In this document: piece by piece, positions 37,214-45,377 of the stretch
Position numbering within the stretch: position 1 is the first letter of the stretch
Layout: each line of letters begins with the position of its first letter
From: Lachnospiraceae bacterium
Lineage (GTDB): Bacteria; Bacillota; Clostridia; Lachnospirales; Lachnospiraceae
DNA length: 64,000 nt
Reading direction: 5' to 3'
NCBI GenBank assembly: GCA_028692395.1
Contig: JAQUXP010000002.1
Span: 1 to 64,000 of the forward strand
Translations under genes and position numbers: made by a program
Notes under the pieces: generated by a model
The model's database searches: none
Told to the model about the DNA's origin: nothing
The model's input: the letters and a program-made list of their open reading frames with translations, nothing else

Positions 37214-37753
37214 CTAAAAGCTGGGCGGTGTGGAAACCCAGATTACAACAGCCGTTGTAGAACCGGTGTTACTGAGATAATGCAGGGAGGCAGGTTTAAA
37301 ATAAAAGCTTTCTCCTTTTTTTACCTTCCATATCTTTTTGCCAATATGAATCTGAATACTTCCCTTTAGAACATAGCCAAATTCCTCGCCTTCATGGGGA
37401 TGGTAGGAACAGGTTCTTCCGGAGGGCTCCAGTGTAAGACGGATGGGTTCCATATGATTCTTCTGGGCATTTGGAATAATCCACTCAATCTTGCTTTTGA
37501 GCTCTTCATCGTTCTTTTCAAAGTAATCCTCCGGGTGAAACACAAGCTGCTCCTCCTCGGGATCGTTGAAAAAATCCTTTAGATCCGTGCCCAGACACTG
37601 CAGCAGATCTACCAGGGTGGCAATAGATGGCGAGGTGATATCATTTTCAATCTGAGAGATAAATCCCTTGGATAATTCACTTCGATCTGCCAGTTCTTCC
37701 TGTGTAAGTCCGATCTGCATACGCAGGGAACGAATTTTACTTCCGATGTTCAT
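37214..37753 (-). CDS. XRE-family regulator with cupin domain, polyamine operon
   Basis: 179 residues. N-terminal helix-turn-helix (IGLTQEELADRSELSKGFIS, residues 16-35), then a cupin sensing domain (HPHEGEEFGYVLKGSIQI). PuuR-like architecture and position at the head of potABCD imply polyamine-dependent control of the operon. ATG 37753 has the perfect AGGAGGTG; the frame extends to 37774 without one. Autoregulation is likely given the palindrome in its leader. Confidence 0.88.
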   Translation of the reverse strand: MNIGSKIRSLRMQIGLTQEELADRSELSKGFISQIENDITSPSIATLVDLLQCLGTDLKDFFNDPEEEQLVFHPEDYFEKNDEELKSKIEWIIPNAQKNHMEPIRLTLEPSGRTCSYHPHEGEEFGYVLKGSIQIHIGKKIWKVKKGESFYFKPASLHYLSNTGSTTAVVIWVSTPPSF

Positions 37754-37777
37754 GAAACACCTCCTTTTAAACAAAAA

Positions 37778-37794
37778 GTTTAGTAAAACTATAC
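37778..37794. promoter_or_regulatory. Candidate operator in the polyamine operon leader
   Basis: GTTTAGT AAA ACTATAC is an imperfect palindrome (one mismatch) between the -10 and the regulator's start codon. Confidence 0.45.
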
Positions 37795-37804
37795 AAACAA
37801 GCTT

Positions 37805-37833
37805 ATTATACGAAAAGGCGTGGGATTTGTCAA
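37805..37833 (-). promoter_or_regulatory. Promoter of the regulator-potABCD operon
   Basis: On the minus strand: TTGACA (37833-37828), 17-base spacer, TATAAT (37810-37805). Consensus match. Confidence 0.85.
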
Positions 37834-37843
37834 TATTACATTA

Positions 37844-38070
37844 CAGCACTTTAGCGCCCAGGATGGAAGCCTCTTGCCCGACACGGTTTCGGAGTCCAAG
37901 AGCATACAAAAAAGAATAGCCTTTGCTAAAGACGTAAGGATGTAGCACAAACTCGTTGCACTCAAACAGTGTGCTACATCCTTACAACGCAAAGGCTATT
38001 CTTTTCGTATGCTTAGGACTCCTGCAAATGTGTCGGGCAAGAGGCTTCCATCCTGGGCGCTAAAGTGCTG
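37844..38070. repeat. 227-base nested hairpin element
   Basis: Outer arms 37844-37884 and 38030-38070 are perfect 41-base inverted repeats. Inside, a second imperfect arm (GGAGTCC..GCATAC..AGAATAGCCTTTGC against 37,98x-38,02x) continues the pairing, and the centre holds a 16-base perfect pair, GTAAGGATGTAGCACA with TGTGCTACATCCTTAC. The outer core CAGGATGGAAGCCTCTTGCC recurs in the hairpin at 40,437-40,514. No transposase frame. It resembles a MITE or large palindromic unit. The rest of 37,834-38,542 holds only this and the riboswitch. Confidence 0.88.
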
Positions 38071-38193
38071 CGCACAGATAAAGGGTGCACAGATAAATAA
38101 TGTAATGTGCAAAAAGCTCTTGCCAAAAGGAAAGAACAGGAGCATAATAATGGAGCAAGGTTTCAAAAAAAATCACATATCTAAGACAATAGG

Positions 38194-38392
38194 TGTCAGG
38201 ATACAAGGATCATTCTTTGTACCTGATGAAAAGGGAAACAGGTGGAAATCCTGTACGATCTCGTCGCTGTAAGAGGGAGTAGCTGTTAATATGTCACTGG
38301 GGAACCGGGAAGACGGCAGCTGCAGGGAACTCAAGTCAGAAGACCTGCCATTGTTGTACTGAGCGAAAGCTTCAACCACGAGGACTTGGTTG
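38194..38392 (+). promoter_or_regulatory. Cobalamin riboswitch A
   Basis: Recognisable elements: upstream stem TCAGG/CCTGA; GGGAAACAGGTGGAAATCCTG; GTCGCTGTAA; GTCACTGG; CCGGGAAGACGG; and the B12 box GTCAGAAGACCTGCC (38335-38349). A downstream hairpin CAACCA/TGGTTG (38373-38392) presents ACGAG, complementary to CTCGT at 38260-38264, fitting the L5-L13 kissing contact. About 150 bases with no gene follow before cbiK; no clear terminator was found. Confidence 0.9.
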
Positions 38393-38542
38393 CAATATCT
38401 ACAAGACAGGATTGTTTTGTAGTCTATTCAACGGATAGCACCAGATGGGTCGAAGGATTCATATGGTGTTTTTTTGTGCGTATTTTAAGCTGAAAACAGG
38501 TGCGTGCTTGGATATGGAGAAAATTTCCAGGAGGATAAGAAA

Positions 38543-39781
38543 ATGAAAAAGAAACTTGTAATGTCATTATGCGTAGCTGCCATGACAATATCACTGGCAG
38601 CCTGCGGAGGAAACAGTGCGGCAACTGCCACAACTTCATCAGCAAAAGCGGAAAGTACAGCAGTTTCCTCAGAGGAGACAACAGCAGCTTCTTCCAAGGC
38701 AGAAGCTACAGATGATAAGGCAGCTGCTGATAAGGTAGCCGCTCTGATCGATGCCATCTATGTGCAGGAAAGAAATGATAAAACCGATGCACAGTGCGAG
38801 GAAGCAAAGAAAGCATGGGATGCCCTGACCGATGCACAGAAGGAATTAGTGGAAGGTGAGGAAGCAAGTCCGGAGTATTTTGGAAGAGATACAGGCGATG
38901 CATCCAAGGATGATCCGCTGAACCAGGATGAAATCGGCGAGAATGAGCTTTTGGTAGTAAGCTTTGGAACTTCCTTTAATGACAGCCGTACAGAGGATAT
39001 CGGCGGTATCGAGAAAGCACTGCAGGAAGCAAACCCAGACTGGTCTGTAAGAAGAGCATTTACCGCTCAGATCATCATCAACCACGTACAGGCTCGTGAT
39101 AATGAGAAGATTGACAACATGGACCAGGCTCTGGAACGGGCAGTTTCTAATGGAGTGAAAAATCTTGTTGTACAGCCTACACATCTGATGCATGGTGCAG
39201 AGTATGATGAGCTGACAGAGGCAGTAGAAAAATATAAAGATAAGTTTTCTTCTGTAAAGATCGCAGAGCCCCTTCTTGGTGAAGTAGGAGCAGATGCTTC
39301 TGCTATCAATGCAGACAAAGAGACCGTAGCAAAAGCAATCACTGCAGAAGCAATCAGCGCAGCAGGCTATGACAGCACAGATGCTGCAGCAGCGGATGGA
39401 ACAGCTTTTGTATTCATGGGACATGGTACTTCCCATACTGCAAATGTTACTTATGATCAGATGCAGACACAGATGGAAAGCCTTGGTTATAAAAATGTAT
39501 TCATCGGAACAGTAGAAGGAAAGCCGGAAGATACTGCCTGCGATGCAGTCATCGAAAAAGTAAAGGCAGCCGGATACAAAAAAGTAATTCTTCGTCCACT
39601 GATGGTAGTTGCAGGAGATCATGCCAATAATGATATGGCAGGAGAGGATGCAGACAGCTGGAAGAGCATGTTTGTTGCTTCCGGTAATTTTGACAGTGTA
39701 GATGCTCAGATTGAAGGACTTGGAAGAATCTCCGATGTGGAGAAGCTTTATGTAGCACATACTGCTGCAGTTATCGGTTAA
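38543..39781 (+). CDS. cbiK: Lipoprotein sirohydrochlorin cobaltochelatase-like protein (CbiK family)
   Basis: 412 residues: lipoprotein signal with lipobox LAACGG (cysteine at 20), an Ala/Ser/Thr/Glu-rich linker, a small helical segment to about residue 110, then the CbiK chelatase domain (LLVVSFGTSFNDSR, VVQPTHLMHGAEYD, FMGHGTSHTAN, GDHANNDMAG). The histidines expected to bind metal are present. Cytoplasmic CbiK inserts cobalt into sirohydrochlorin; an exported version cannot serve ordinary biosynthesis simply, so it may bind or remodel tetrapyrroles or cobalt outside. AGGAGG ribosome site; controlled by the riboswitch upstream. Confidence 0.88.
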   Translation: MKKKLVMSLCVAAMTISLAACGGNSAATATTSSAKAESTAVSSEETTAASSKAEATDDKAAADKVAALIDAIYVQERNDKTDAQCEEAKKAWDALTDAQKELVEGEEASPEYFGRDTGDASKDDPLNQDEIGENELLVVSFGTSFNDSRTEDIGGIEKALQEANPDWSVRRAFTAQIIINHVQARDNEKIDNMDQALERAVSNGVKNLVVQPTHLMHGAEYDELTEAVEKYKDKFSSVKIAEPLLGEVGADASAINADKETVAKAITAEAISAAGYDSTDAAAADGTAFVFMGHGTSHTANVTYDQMQTQMESLGYKNVFIGTVEGKPEDTACDAVIEKVKAAGYKKVILRPLMVVAGDHANNDMAGEDADSWKSMFVASGNFDSVDAQIEGLGRISDVEKLYVAHTAAVIG

Positions 39782-39794
39782 GGAGTGTTATAAG

Positions 39795-40373
39795 GTGAAG
39801 AAAAAAATAATAGTTACAGTCAGCGCTATGGTAATCGCATTCTCTTTAGCAGCTTGTGGAAGCCAGAGTGGAGAAAACTCAAAAAGTGCTCAGTCAGCGG
39901 ACAGTGTATCAGAAAGCACGCAGACAGCGGGCACTGTATCAGAAAGTGCAAAGTCGGAAAGCACAGTATCCAAAAGTGAAACGACAGAAGCTTCTTCCGC
40001 TGCCATAGAAGATGGCGTGTACAATGCAGATTTTAATACGGACAGCGGCATGTTTCATGCAAATGAGGCAAACAACGGAAAAGGTACTCTTACCGTCAAA
40101 GATGGAAAGATGACCTTCCATGTAAGTCTTGCGTCGAAAAATATTGTAAACCTGTATCTTGGAACAGCAGAAGATGCGCAGAAGGAAGGTGCAGACCTTC
40201 TTATGCCTACCACAGATACCGTCACCTACAGTGATGGAACCAGTGAAGAGGTTTATGGTTTTGATATTCCGATTTCAGCTATTGGCGAAGACTTTGATCT
40301 TGCCTTAGTGGGAACAAAGGGTACCTGGTATGACCATAAGGTATCTATTGCAAATCCGGAAAAGGCGCAGTAA
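39795..40373 (+). CDS. Lipoprotein with one domain shared with the large surface protein
   Basis: 192 residues, GTG start with GGAGTG ribosome site, 13 bases after cbiK. Lipobox LAACGS, a Ser/Glu/Thr-rich stalk with SVSES repeats (about 22-70), then one domain (about 72-185). That domain matches domains 4 and 5 of the protein at 54,337: DGVY opening, LYLGTAEDA, MPTTDTVTYSDG, a central Ile-Pro-x-Ser-Ala, and the closing WYDHKVSI. I do not recognise a named family with certainty; it looks like a small beta-sandwich, in general design like ligand-capture domains such as NEAT. It is in the same riboswitch operon as cbiK. Confidence 0.8.
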   Translation: MKKKIIVTVSAMVIAFSLAACGSQSGENSKSAQSADSVSESTQTAGTVSESAKSESTVSKSETTEASSAAIEDGVYNADFNTDSGMFHANEANNGKGTLTVKDGKMTFHVSLASKNIVNLYLGTAEDAQKEGADLLMPTTDTVTYSDGTSEEVYGFDIPISAIGEDFDLALVGTKGTWYDHKVSIANPEKAQ

Positions 40374-40436
40374 ATTATAACGGTTCCGTACCTGACCAGG
40401 TACAATGAATTTTAGAATTCAAGGGTATAAAAAAGG

Positions 40437-40514
40437 AGCTGCAGCACCTTACCGCCCCAGGATGGAAGCCTCTTGCCAGAGGCTTCCATCCTGGGGCGGT
40501 AAAGTGCTACAGCT
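40437..40514. repeat. 78-base hairpin element
   Basis: Arms 40437-40473 and 40478-40514 pair over 37 positions with two G-T type mismatches around a TGCC loop. The core is shared with the outer arms of the 37,844 element. No T-run follows, so it is not a standard terminator, although it sits at the end of the cbiK operon. Confidence 0.88.
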
Positions 40515-40600
40515 TCTGGCATGAATCGGGGATAGCCAAACAGGGTCCAAAGTGATATATTTATGTTATCGTAATTATGTGGGGAAAGAGTGAGGGCTTT

Positions 40601-42193
40601 ATGGAACTGTTAAAATTATTGCTTGTAGATGATGAAAAGATTATCCTGAAGGGGCTTGAGATGACCTATGACTGGGAACGGATGGGATATGAGGTCATAG
40701 GTACTGCCGGAAGCGGGGAAGAGGCCCTGGCGCTTCTGGAGGATGAGGAGCCGGATGTGGTGATCACAGATGTACGGATGAAGAAAATCAGCGGTTTGGA
40801 ATTGATCGAGCGGACAAAGCTGCTAAGACCTGAGACAAAGTTTGTGGTGGTCAGTGCCTATAAGGATTTTGAGTATGCGAGAAAAGCCTGTGAGGAAGGG
40901 GCTCTTTCTTATCTGGTAAAACCGATTGATGACCATGAGCTGGGGCAGGTGATGGAGAAGGCTTATCAGACTTGTATGGAGGAGCGAAAGCAGGACCAAA
41001 AGCTGGAAAGTTTTGTGAAAATCCTGTCCAGGGACAACATAAATTTCTTGAGTCAGATGCTGGAGCGATATGTGAAGGATGTCATCGCTGAGGAAGAGCT
41101 CTGGGTTCTTGCCGATGAGCTGTCGGAGAGTATCGGGATTCATCAGTATTTCTGTGGTGTCTGTGTAGATATCGATGTGGCGTACAAGGTGACCAATCAA
41201 ATCGAGTTTGATGCACATCGATATCGGCTTTTCGATATAATTGAAAAAAAGCTGAAGGAGAAGTCTGCTATATGGAAGTACAGTGGCAGTGACGGCAGCA
41301 GTATCTTTATCATAAAGCTTGGGGATACCCCTGATACATCCTGGATTAAGGAAATGCTGGAGCAGGTGAAGGTGAAACATGAGAGAATGATCATATCTGC
41401 TGTATCCAACGCCTATGTGGGACTGGGAGGAATAAAAACTGCCTATAAGCAGGCGGTAAAGCTTTTTGGAATCGCCAGTGAGGCGGGAGCAGGTGTTTTG
41501 AGCATTTCAGTGGGAGCCAAGGTGCCTGTCAATGCACAGTATTTTGAGGAACTGGAAAACCAGGTGATTCGTGTACTGAGAAAAAATTCCATGGAACAGC
41601 TCAAGGAGGTATTTGAACAGCTGATTTACCACCTGCCGGAGGAGGAAAAGACTGCAAAAAGTTATCTGCACCGTCTGGCCGCGCGGGCAGAGGTTGTCTT
41701 TGATGACTCCTATGGAATCAGCGATAATATTCGTCTTGGATTTGAGAATTTCTACAGTATGATGAATCAGTGTACGCTGCTTCGTATGATTGACCTGCTT
41801 TATAAGCTTTTAGGTGCGATGATTGAGGAACGACTTCTCTCTGTGCCGCCTATGGCCGAGGCATATTTCAGTGACTATATCGAGCAGGCGCTTACCTATG
41901 TCAGAGGCCATCTGGATGATGCGGAGCTTTCCATCACAACTGTGGCAGAAAAGGTTTTCTTAAATCCGGTATATTTTGGAAGACTTTTTAAGAATGTGAT
42001 GGGCATGAGTTTTAAAAAGTTTTTGTTAAATGAGCGGATGGAGCGTGCAAAAAAGATGATACTGAATACCCAGGACAGCATAGCGGAAATCGGTGGAAAG
42101 GTGGGGATACTGAATCCGTCGTATTTTTCCCAGCAGTTTAAGCAGATTACAGGCAAGCTGCCCAGTGAATATAAAAAGGAATATTATCTATGA
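40601..42193 (+). CDS. AraC-type response regulator (YesN-like)
   Basis: 530 residues: receiver domain with phosphoacceptor Asp in VVITDVRM (about 55) and KP pair (VKPID), a long middle region, and a C-terminal double helix-turn-helix of AraC type (AEKVFLNPVYFGRLFKNVMG, KVGILNPSYFSQQFKQITG). ATG 40601 follows GTGAGGG; the frame extends to 40577. It overlaps the kinase gene by four bases. It likely activates the downstream maltodextrin genes. Confidence 0.92.
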   Translation: MELLKLLLVDDEKIILKGLEMTYDWERMGYEVIGTAGSGEEALALLEDEEPDVVITDVRMKKISGLELIERTKLLRPETKFVVVSAYKDFEYARKACEEGALSYLVKPIDDHELGQVMEKAYQTCMEERKQDQKLESFVKILSRDNINFLSQMLERYVKDVIAEEELWVLADELSESIGIHQYFCGVCVDIDVAYKVTNQIEFDAHRYRLFDIIEKKLKEKSAIWKYSGSDGSSIFIIKLGDTPDTSWIKEMLEQVKVKHERMIISAVSNAYVGLGGIKTAYKQAVKLFGIASEAGAGVLSISVGAKVPVNAQYFEELENQVIRVLRKNSMEQLKEVFEQLIYHLPEEEKTAKSYLHRLAARAEVVFDDSYGISDNIRLGFENFYSMMNQCTLLRMIDLLYKLLGAMIEERLLSVPPMAEAYFSDYIEQALTYVRGHLDDAELSITTVAEKVFLNPVYFGRLFKNVMGMSFKKFLLNERMERAKKMILNTQDSIAEIGGKVGILNPSYFSQQFKQITGKLPSEYKKEYYL

Positions 42194-44043
42194 AAAAGGA
42201 CAGATTATCCGGATATTTTTACGGAATTCAGAAAAAGCTGCTGCTTTTGATCATGCTTTTGATTTTCCTGATGATGCTTTTGATTACGGCAGCTGTCAGC
42301 CTAATCATGGGGAAAAATGTCCAGAAAGATCTGACAGAGCAGTATGAATATATCAATGACAGATTTTACCGTTCTTTTCAGGGAATGTATGAAAATCTGG
42401 AGGTTCTTACCGATAACTGTATTACCAATCAGAATGTGCAGAATAGTTTGAAAAATATGGAGCTGAGTGCCTATGATAAGGAGGTCATCTCCAAGACATT
42501 GCAGTTTGTGGCAGACAATAATATAGATTCTTATCTGTATATGGATAATAAGGACAATGTATATACAAGGAACAGCAGGCACGTTGATGTGAAAAGGCTG
42601 AAGAACAGTTATCTCTATCAGGGACTTGGCACAGAGTACTCCAAGGTAAAGCTTTTCTGGGAGGACAGTCTGCTCTCCGACACAGAAGAAAAGGTTTTGT
42701 ATGCAGGACGCTACGTGCGTCCCATTGAGCGGGAATATCCACCGGGAGTTATCTATCTGCGGTTGGATGCTGCCGTTTTCGATGCTATGACTGCGGATGC
42801 CAGGAACGATAATCCGGCATACTTCCTTTTGGACAGCAAGGGAAAGATCTGTTTTCAAAAATATCCAAAGAGTATGGATGACAGAGACTTTTCTCCTGTA
42901 GAGCAGGAGATTCAGACGCTGTATGGAAAGACGGATGAAGCCCTCACCAGAGGCTTCTATGGAAAAAGAGGTCTGATTTATATTCAGAAGCATGAAGAAA
43001 GCGGTTTTGCGGTAGCTACATTTGTACCAAATAAAGTGGTATACCAGGTGTTGTGGCAGACCCTTCGCATGATCTGGATTATATTCTTTATTGTATTGAT
43101 TCTTGCTTTTTTCCTGAGCAGGATTGTGGCTGAGAAGATTACAAAGCCGATCCGTTATATCAGCAATCTTATGGAAAATTTTGATGATTCCAGGCTGAAC
43201 GACCTGGCAGTACTGGAAACACATACGGAATTAGATGAGATCGGACTTTCCTACAATCGAATGCTGGGACATATCTCGGAGCTTCTCACACAGGTAACCT
43301 ACAAGGAAAGGGAGCTTCGAAAGGCGGAGATGGATACGCTTTTATATCAGATCCATCCGCATTTTCTCTATAATACCCTGGATACTGTCTATATGCTTGC
43401 CAGGATCAGCAGGGAAGAGACTATTATGAGGATGGTGCAGGCACTTTCTCAGTATCTTCGTATTAATCTCAGCAATGGAGCGGAGAAGATATCCATCGCA
43501 GAGGAGCTGCGGCATGTAAAAGCCTACCTGGATATTCAAAACATCCGCAAGGATAATCTTTTTTCCTACAGTATGGAAGTGGAGCCGGGGCTGGAAAAGC
43601 TTCCGGTTATCAAGATGATTCTTCAGCCGGTGGCAGAAAACTGTATTAAACATGCATTTGAAGAGGATGGGGAGGATCTGAAGATCTGGATTACGGTGAG
43701 AGCCGAATCCGATATGATTGTATTTCGAATAGAAAACAACGGGGCAGTTATGGAGGAGAAGGAAAAAGAGCGGCTGAACCGTCTGGAGAGCGTGGAGATC
43801 AGTGCTATCGATACCATCATAACAAAATCAAAGGGTGGTTTTGGAGTATGGAATGTGGTGAAAAGACTGCGGCTTGCCTATCAGGAGCAGATACGCTTTT
43901 ACTATGAGATGTCTTACGGGAAGACTTCCTGTATCATAAAAATAAAAAGAGAGTTGATGGAAGCAGATGAGAGGGAAACGAACAGGGACAGTAGTTCTGA
44001 CAGCAGTATTGCTGATGAGCACAGTGATGAACGGCTGCAGTAA
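42190..44043 (+). CDS. Sensor histidine kinase (YesM/LytS type)
   Basis: 617 residues. Transmembrane helices near 15-40 and 295-318 (MIWIIFFIVLILAFFLS) flank an extracellular sensing domain of about 250 residues; then HAMP, the phosphoacceptor helix QIHPHFLYNTLD, and a HATPase domain (KMILQPVAENCIKHAF, GFGVWNVVKRL). Forms the pair with the regulator just upstream. Confidence 0.93.
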   Translation: MKKDRLSGYFYGIQKKLLLLIMLLIFLMMLLITAAVSLIMGKNVQKDLTEQYEYINDRFYRSFQGMYENLEVLTDNCITNQNVQNSLKNMELSAYDKEVISKTLQFVADNNIDSYLYMDNKDNVYTRNSRHVDVKRLKNSYLYQGLGTEYSKVKLFWEDSLLSDTEEKVLYAGRYVRPIEREYPPGVIYLRLDAAVFDAMTADARNDNPAYFLLDSKGKICFQKYPKSMDDRDFSPVEQEIQTLYGKTDEALTRGFYGKRGLIYIQKHEESGFAVATFVPNKVVYQVLWQTLRMIWIIFFIVLILAFFLSRIVAEKITKPIRYISNLMENFDDSRLNDLAVLETHTELDEIGLSYNRMLGHISELLTQVTYKERELRKAEMDTLLYQIHPHFLYNTLDTVYMLARISREETIMRMVQALSQYLRINLSNGAEKISIAEELRHVKAYLDIQNIRKDNLFSYSMEVEPGLEKLPVIKMILQPVAENCIKHAFEEDGEDLKIWITVRAESDMIVFRIENNGAVMEEKEKERLNRLESVEISAIDTIITKSKGGFGVWNVVKRLRLAYQEQIRFYYEMSYGKTSCIIKIKRELMEADERETNRDSSSDSSIADEHSDERLQ

Positions 44044-45238
44044 GAAAGAACAGACTGCTTTGCAGGAGGAGATCAAGGTACCAATTATGTTTCTGGTGAA
44101 TCCCGATACCGGTGAGAATGAAAATGAAAAACTGGTGGAAGCATTTAATGCGAAGTATGATGGAACCTACGAGATTCAGGTGGAGTGGATCATCGATACG
44201 GCAGAAGGGTATCGTTCCAGGATAAAAACACTGAATGTAGTTGATAAGCTTCCTGCAGTGATTACGGATGTTGGATTTGATGCGGACTTTTATGAGCTGC
44301 TGGTGCAAAACAACCGGCTGGTGAATCTTGATCCCTATCTCCGGGAAGATCCACAGTGGAAGGAGGCCCTGGGAGAACGGGAGATCGACAGTATGCGGGA
44401 GTCTGACGGAAGTGTTTACCTGTCTTCAAGCGGTAACAGCACGATGTCGTATGGTGGCTTTTACTATAATAAAAAGATTTTTGCCGATGCAGGAATTGAT
44501 CAGTTTCCCGGGACATGGGAGGAATTTTTCTCCTGCATGGATAAACTGCAGGAAAACAAAGTCACACCTCTTGCACTTCATGGGGGAAGTGGCTACTGGA
44601 CACCGCTTTTGATCTCCTCTGGCTATATCGTCCAAACGGAGGAGGGAAAGAAATTTCTGGAAGAACAGTACCCGCTGAATTATCAGAGTGAAAGCTCTGT
44701 AGAATTTTTCTCTTTTCTGAAGCGGCTTTACAGCTATGGGGCTTCGGATGCGGTGGAGATTGAGCGCACAGAGGCGGCAAAACGCTTTCTGGAAGGAAAG
44801 GAAGCCATCACAGCCAATGGAGGCTGGATGATTGACAGCATGACAGACGAAGAGAAAAGACAGTTTGGGTTCGCATCATTTCCGGGAAATGTACTGATGC
44901 AGGACATGAAGATGAGTGCGTGGTCGGTGACAGCAGGCTACTCTCCTGAGGTGACCAAGGGGGCACTGGAATTTCTGAGGTTTCGAGCGCTGAGTGAACA
45001 AAAGCAGGAAGAGACTTATCTTTCGCTTCCGGCAGAGACGGTGGTAGAGCAGGAGTACCGTCAGGCAGTCCGACAGGTAAAGACCCTGTATCCCAATTAT
45101 CAACTGAAGTGGGAGGATACCATCCAGGAAAAGTTTCTTGTAGATATGCTTCCGTCCTATATTAAGGGGGAAATAGATGAGAAAACCTTTCTTCAGGCGT
45201 TGACGGCAGAGGCGGTGGCGGTCCACGAAGAGAAGTGA
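43967..45238 (+). CDS. Extracellular solute-binding lipoprotein, family 1
   Basis: 423 residues; signal peptide with lipobox TVMNGCSKK (cysteine near 24), then a sugar-type binding fold (NPDTGENENEKLVEAFNAKY, GGFYYNKKIF, ANGGWMI). Its first 77 bases, which include the whole lipoprotein signal, overlap the kinase coding sequence in another frame. Its tie to the two-component genes, and a separate MalE with its own promoter, suggest it may present ligand to the kinase instead of feeding the permease (inference). Confidence 0.85.
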   Translation: MRGKRTGTVVLTAVLLMSTVMNGCSKKEQTALQEEIKVPIMFLVNPDTGENENEKLVEAFNAKYDGTYEIQVEWIIDTAEGYRSRIKTLNVVDKLPAVITDVGFDADFYELLVQNNRLVNLDPYLREDPQWKEALGEREIDSMRESDGSVYLSSSGNSTMSYGGFYYNKKIFADAGIDQFPGTWEEFFSCMDKLQENKVTPLALHGGSGYWTPLLISSGYIVQTEEGKKFLEEQYPLNYQSESSVEFFSFLKRLYSYGASDAVEIERTEAAKRFLEGKEAITANGGWMIDSMTDEEKRQFGFASFPGNVLMQDMKMSAWSVTAGYSPEVTKGALEFLRFRALSEQKQEETYLSLPAETVVEQEYRQAVRQVKTLYPNYQLKWEDTIQEKFLVDMLPSYIKGEIDEKTFLQALTAEAVAVHEEK

Positions 45239-45299
45239 TGGCAGACATAAAGGTATAAAAAACGACAAGTATAAAAGTTAATATCCATGGTTTATTAAT

Positions 45300-45327
45300 T
45301 TGTATCGGTTTCAAATCTCCTTATGCT
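45300..45327 (+). promoter_or_regulatory. Possible promoter of the maltodextrin transporter genes
   Basis: TTGTAT (45300-45305), 16-base spacer, TATGCT (45322-45327); TATGCTAGAAT also reads as an extended -10 (TG-N-TAGAAT). This is the likely target of the AraC-type regulator. Confidence 0.4.
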
Positions 45328-45377
45328 AGAATGCTTTTAGATAAAGAAAAGCAAATAGCGAAAGGAGATTTTTTGTT

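Noticed and set aside
40388-40421. Short palindromes GTACCTG-AC-CAGGTAC and GAATT-TTAG-AATTC after the small lipoprotein gene
   Set aside because: Short and without T-runs; not enough to call a terminator or operator.
42301-43224. Open frame of 307 codons on the minus strand inside the histidine kinase gene
   Set aside because: No family features; the plus-strand kinase is clearly coding through this stretch.
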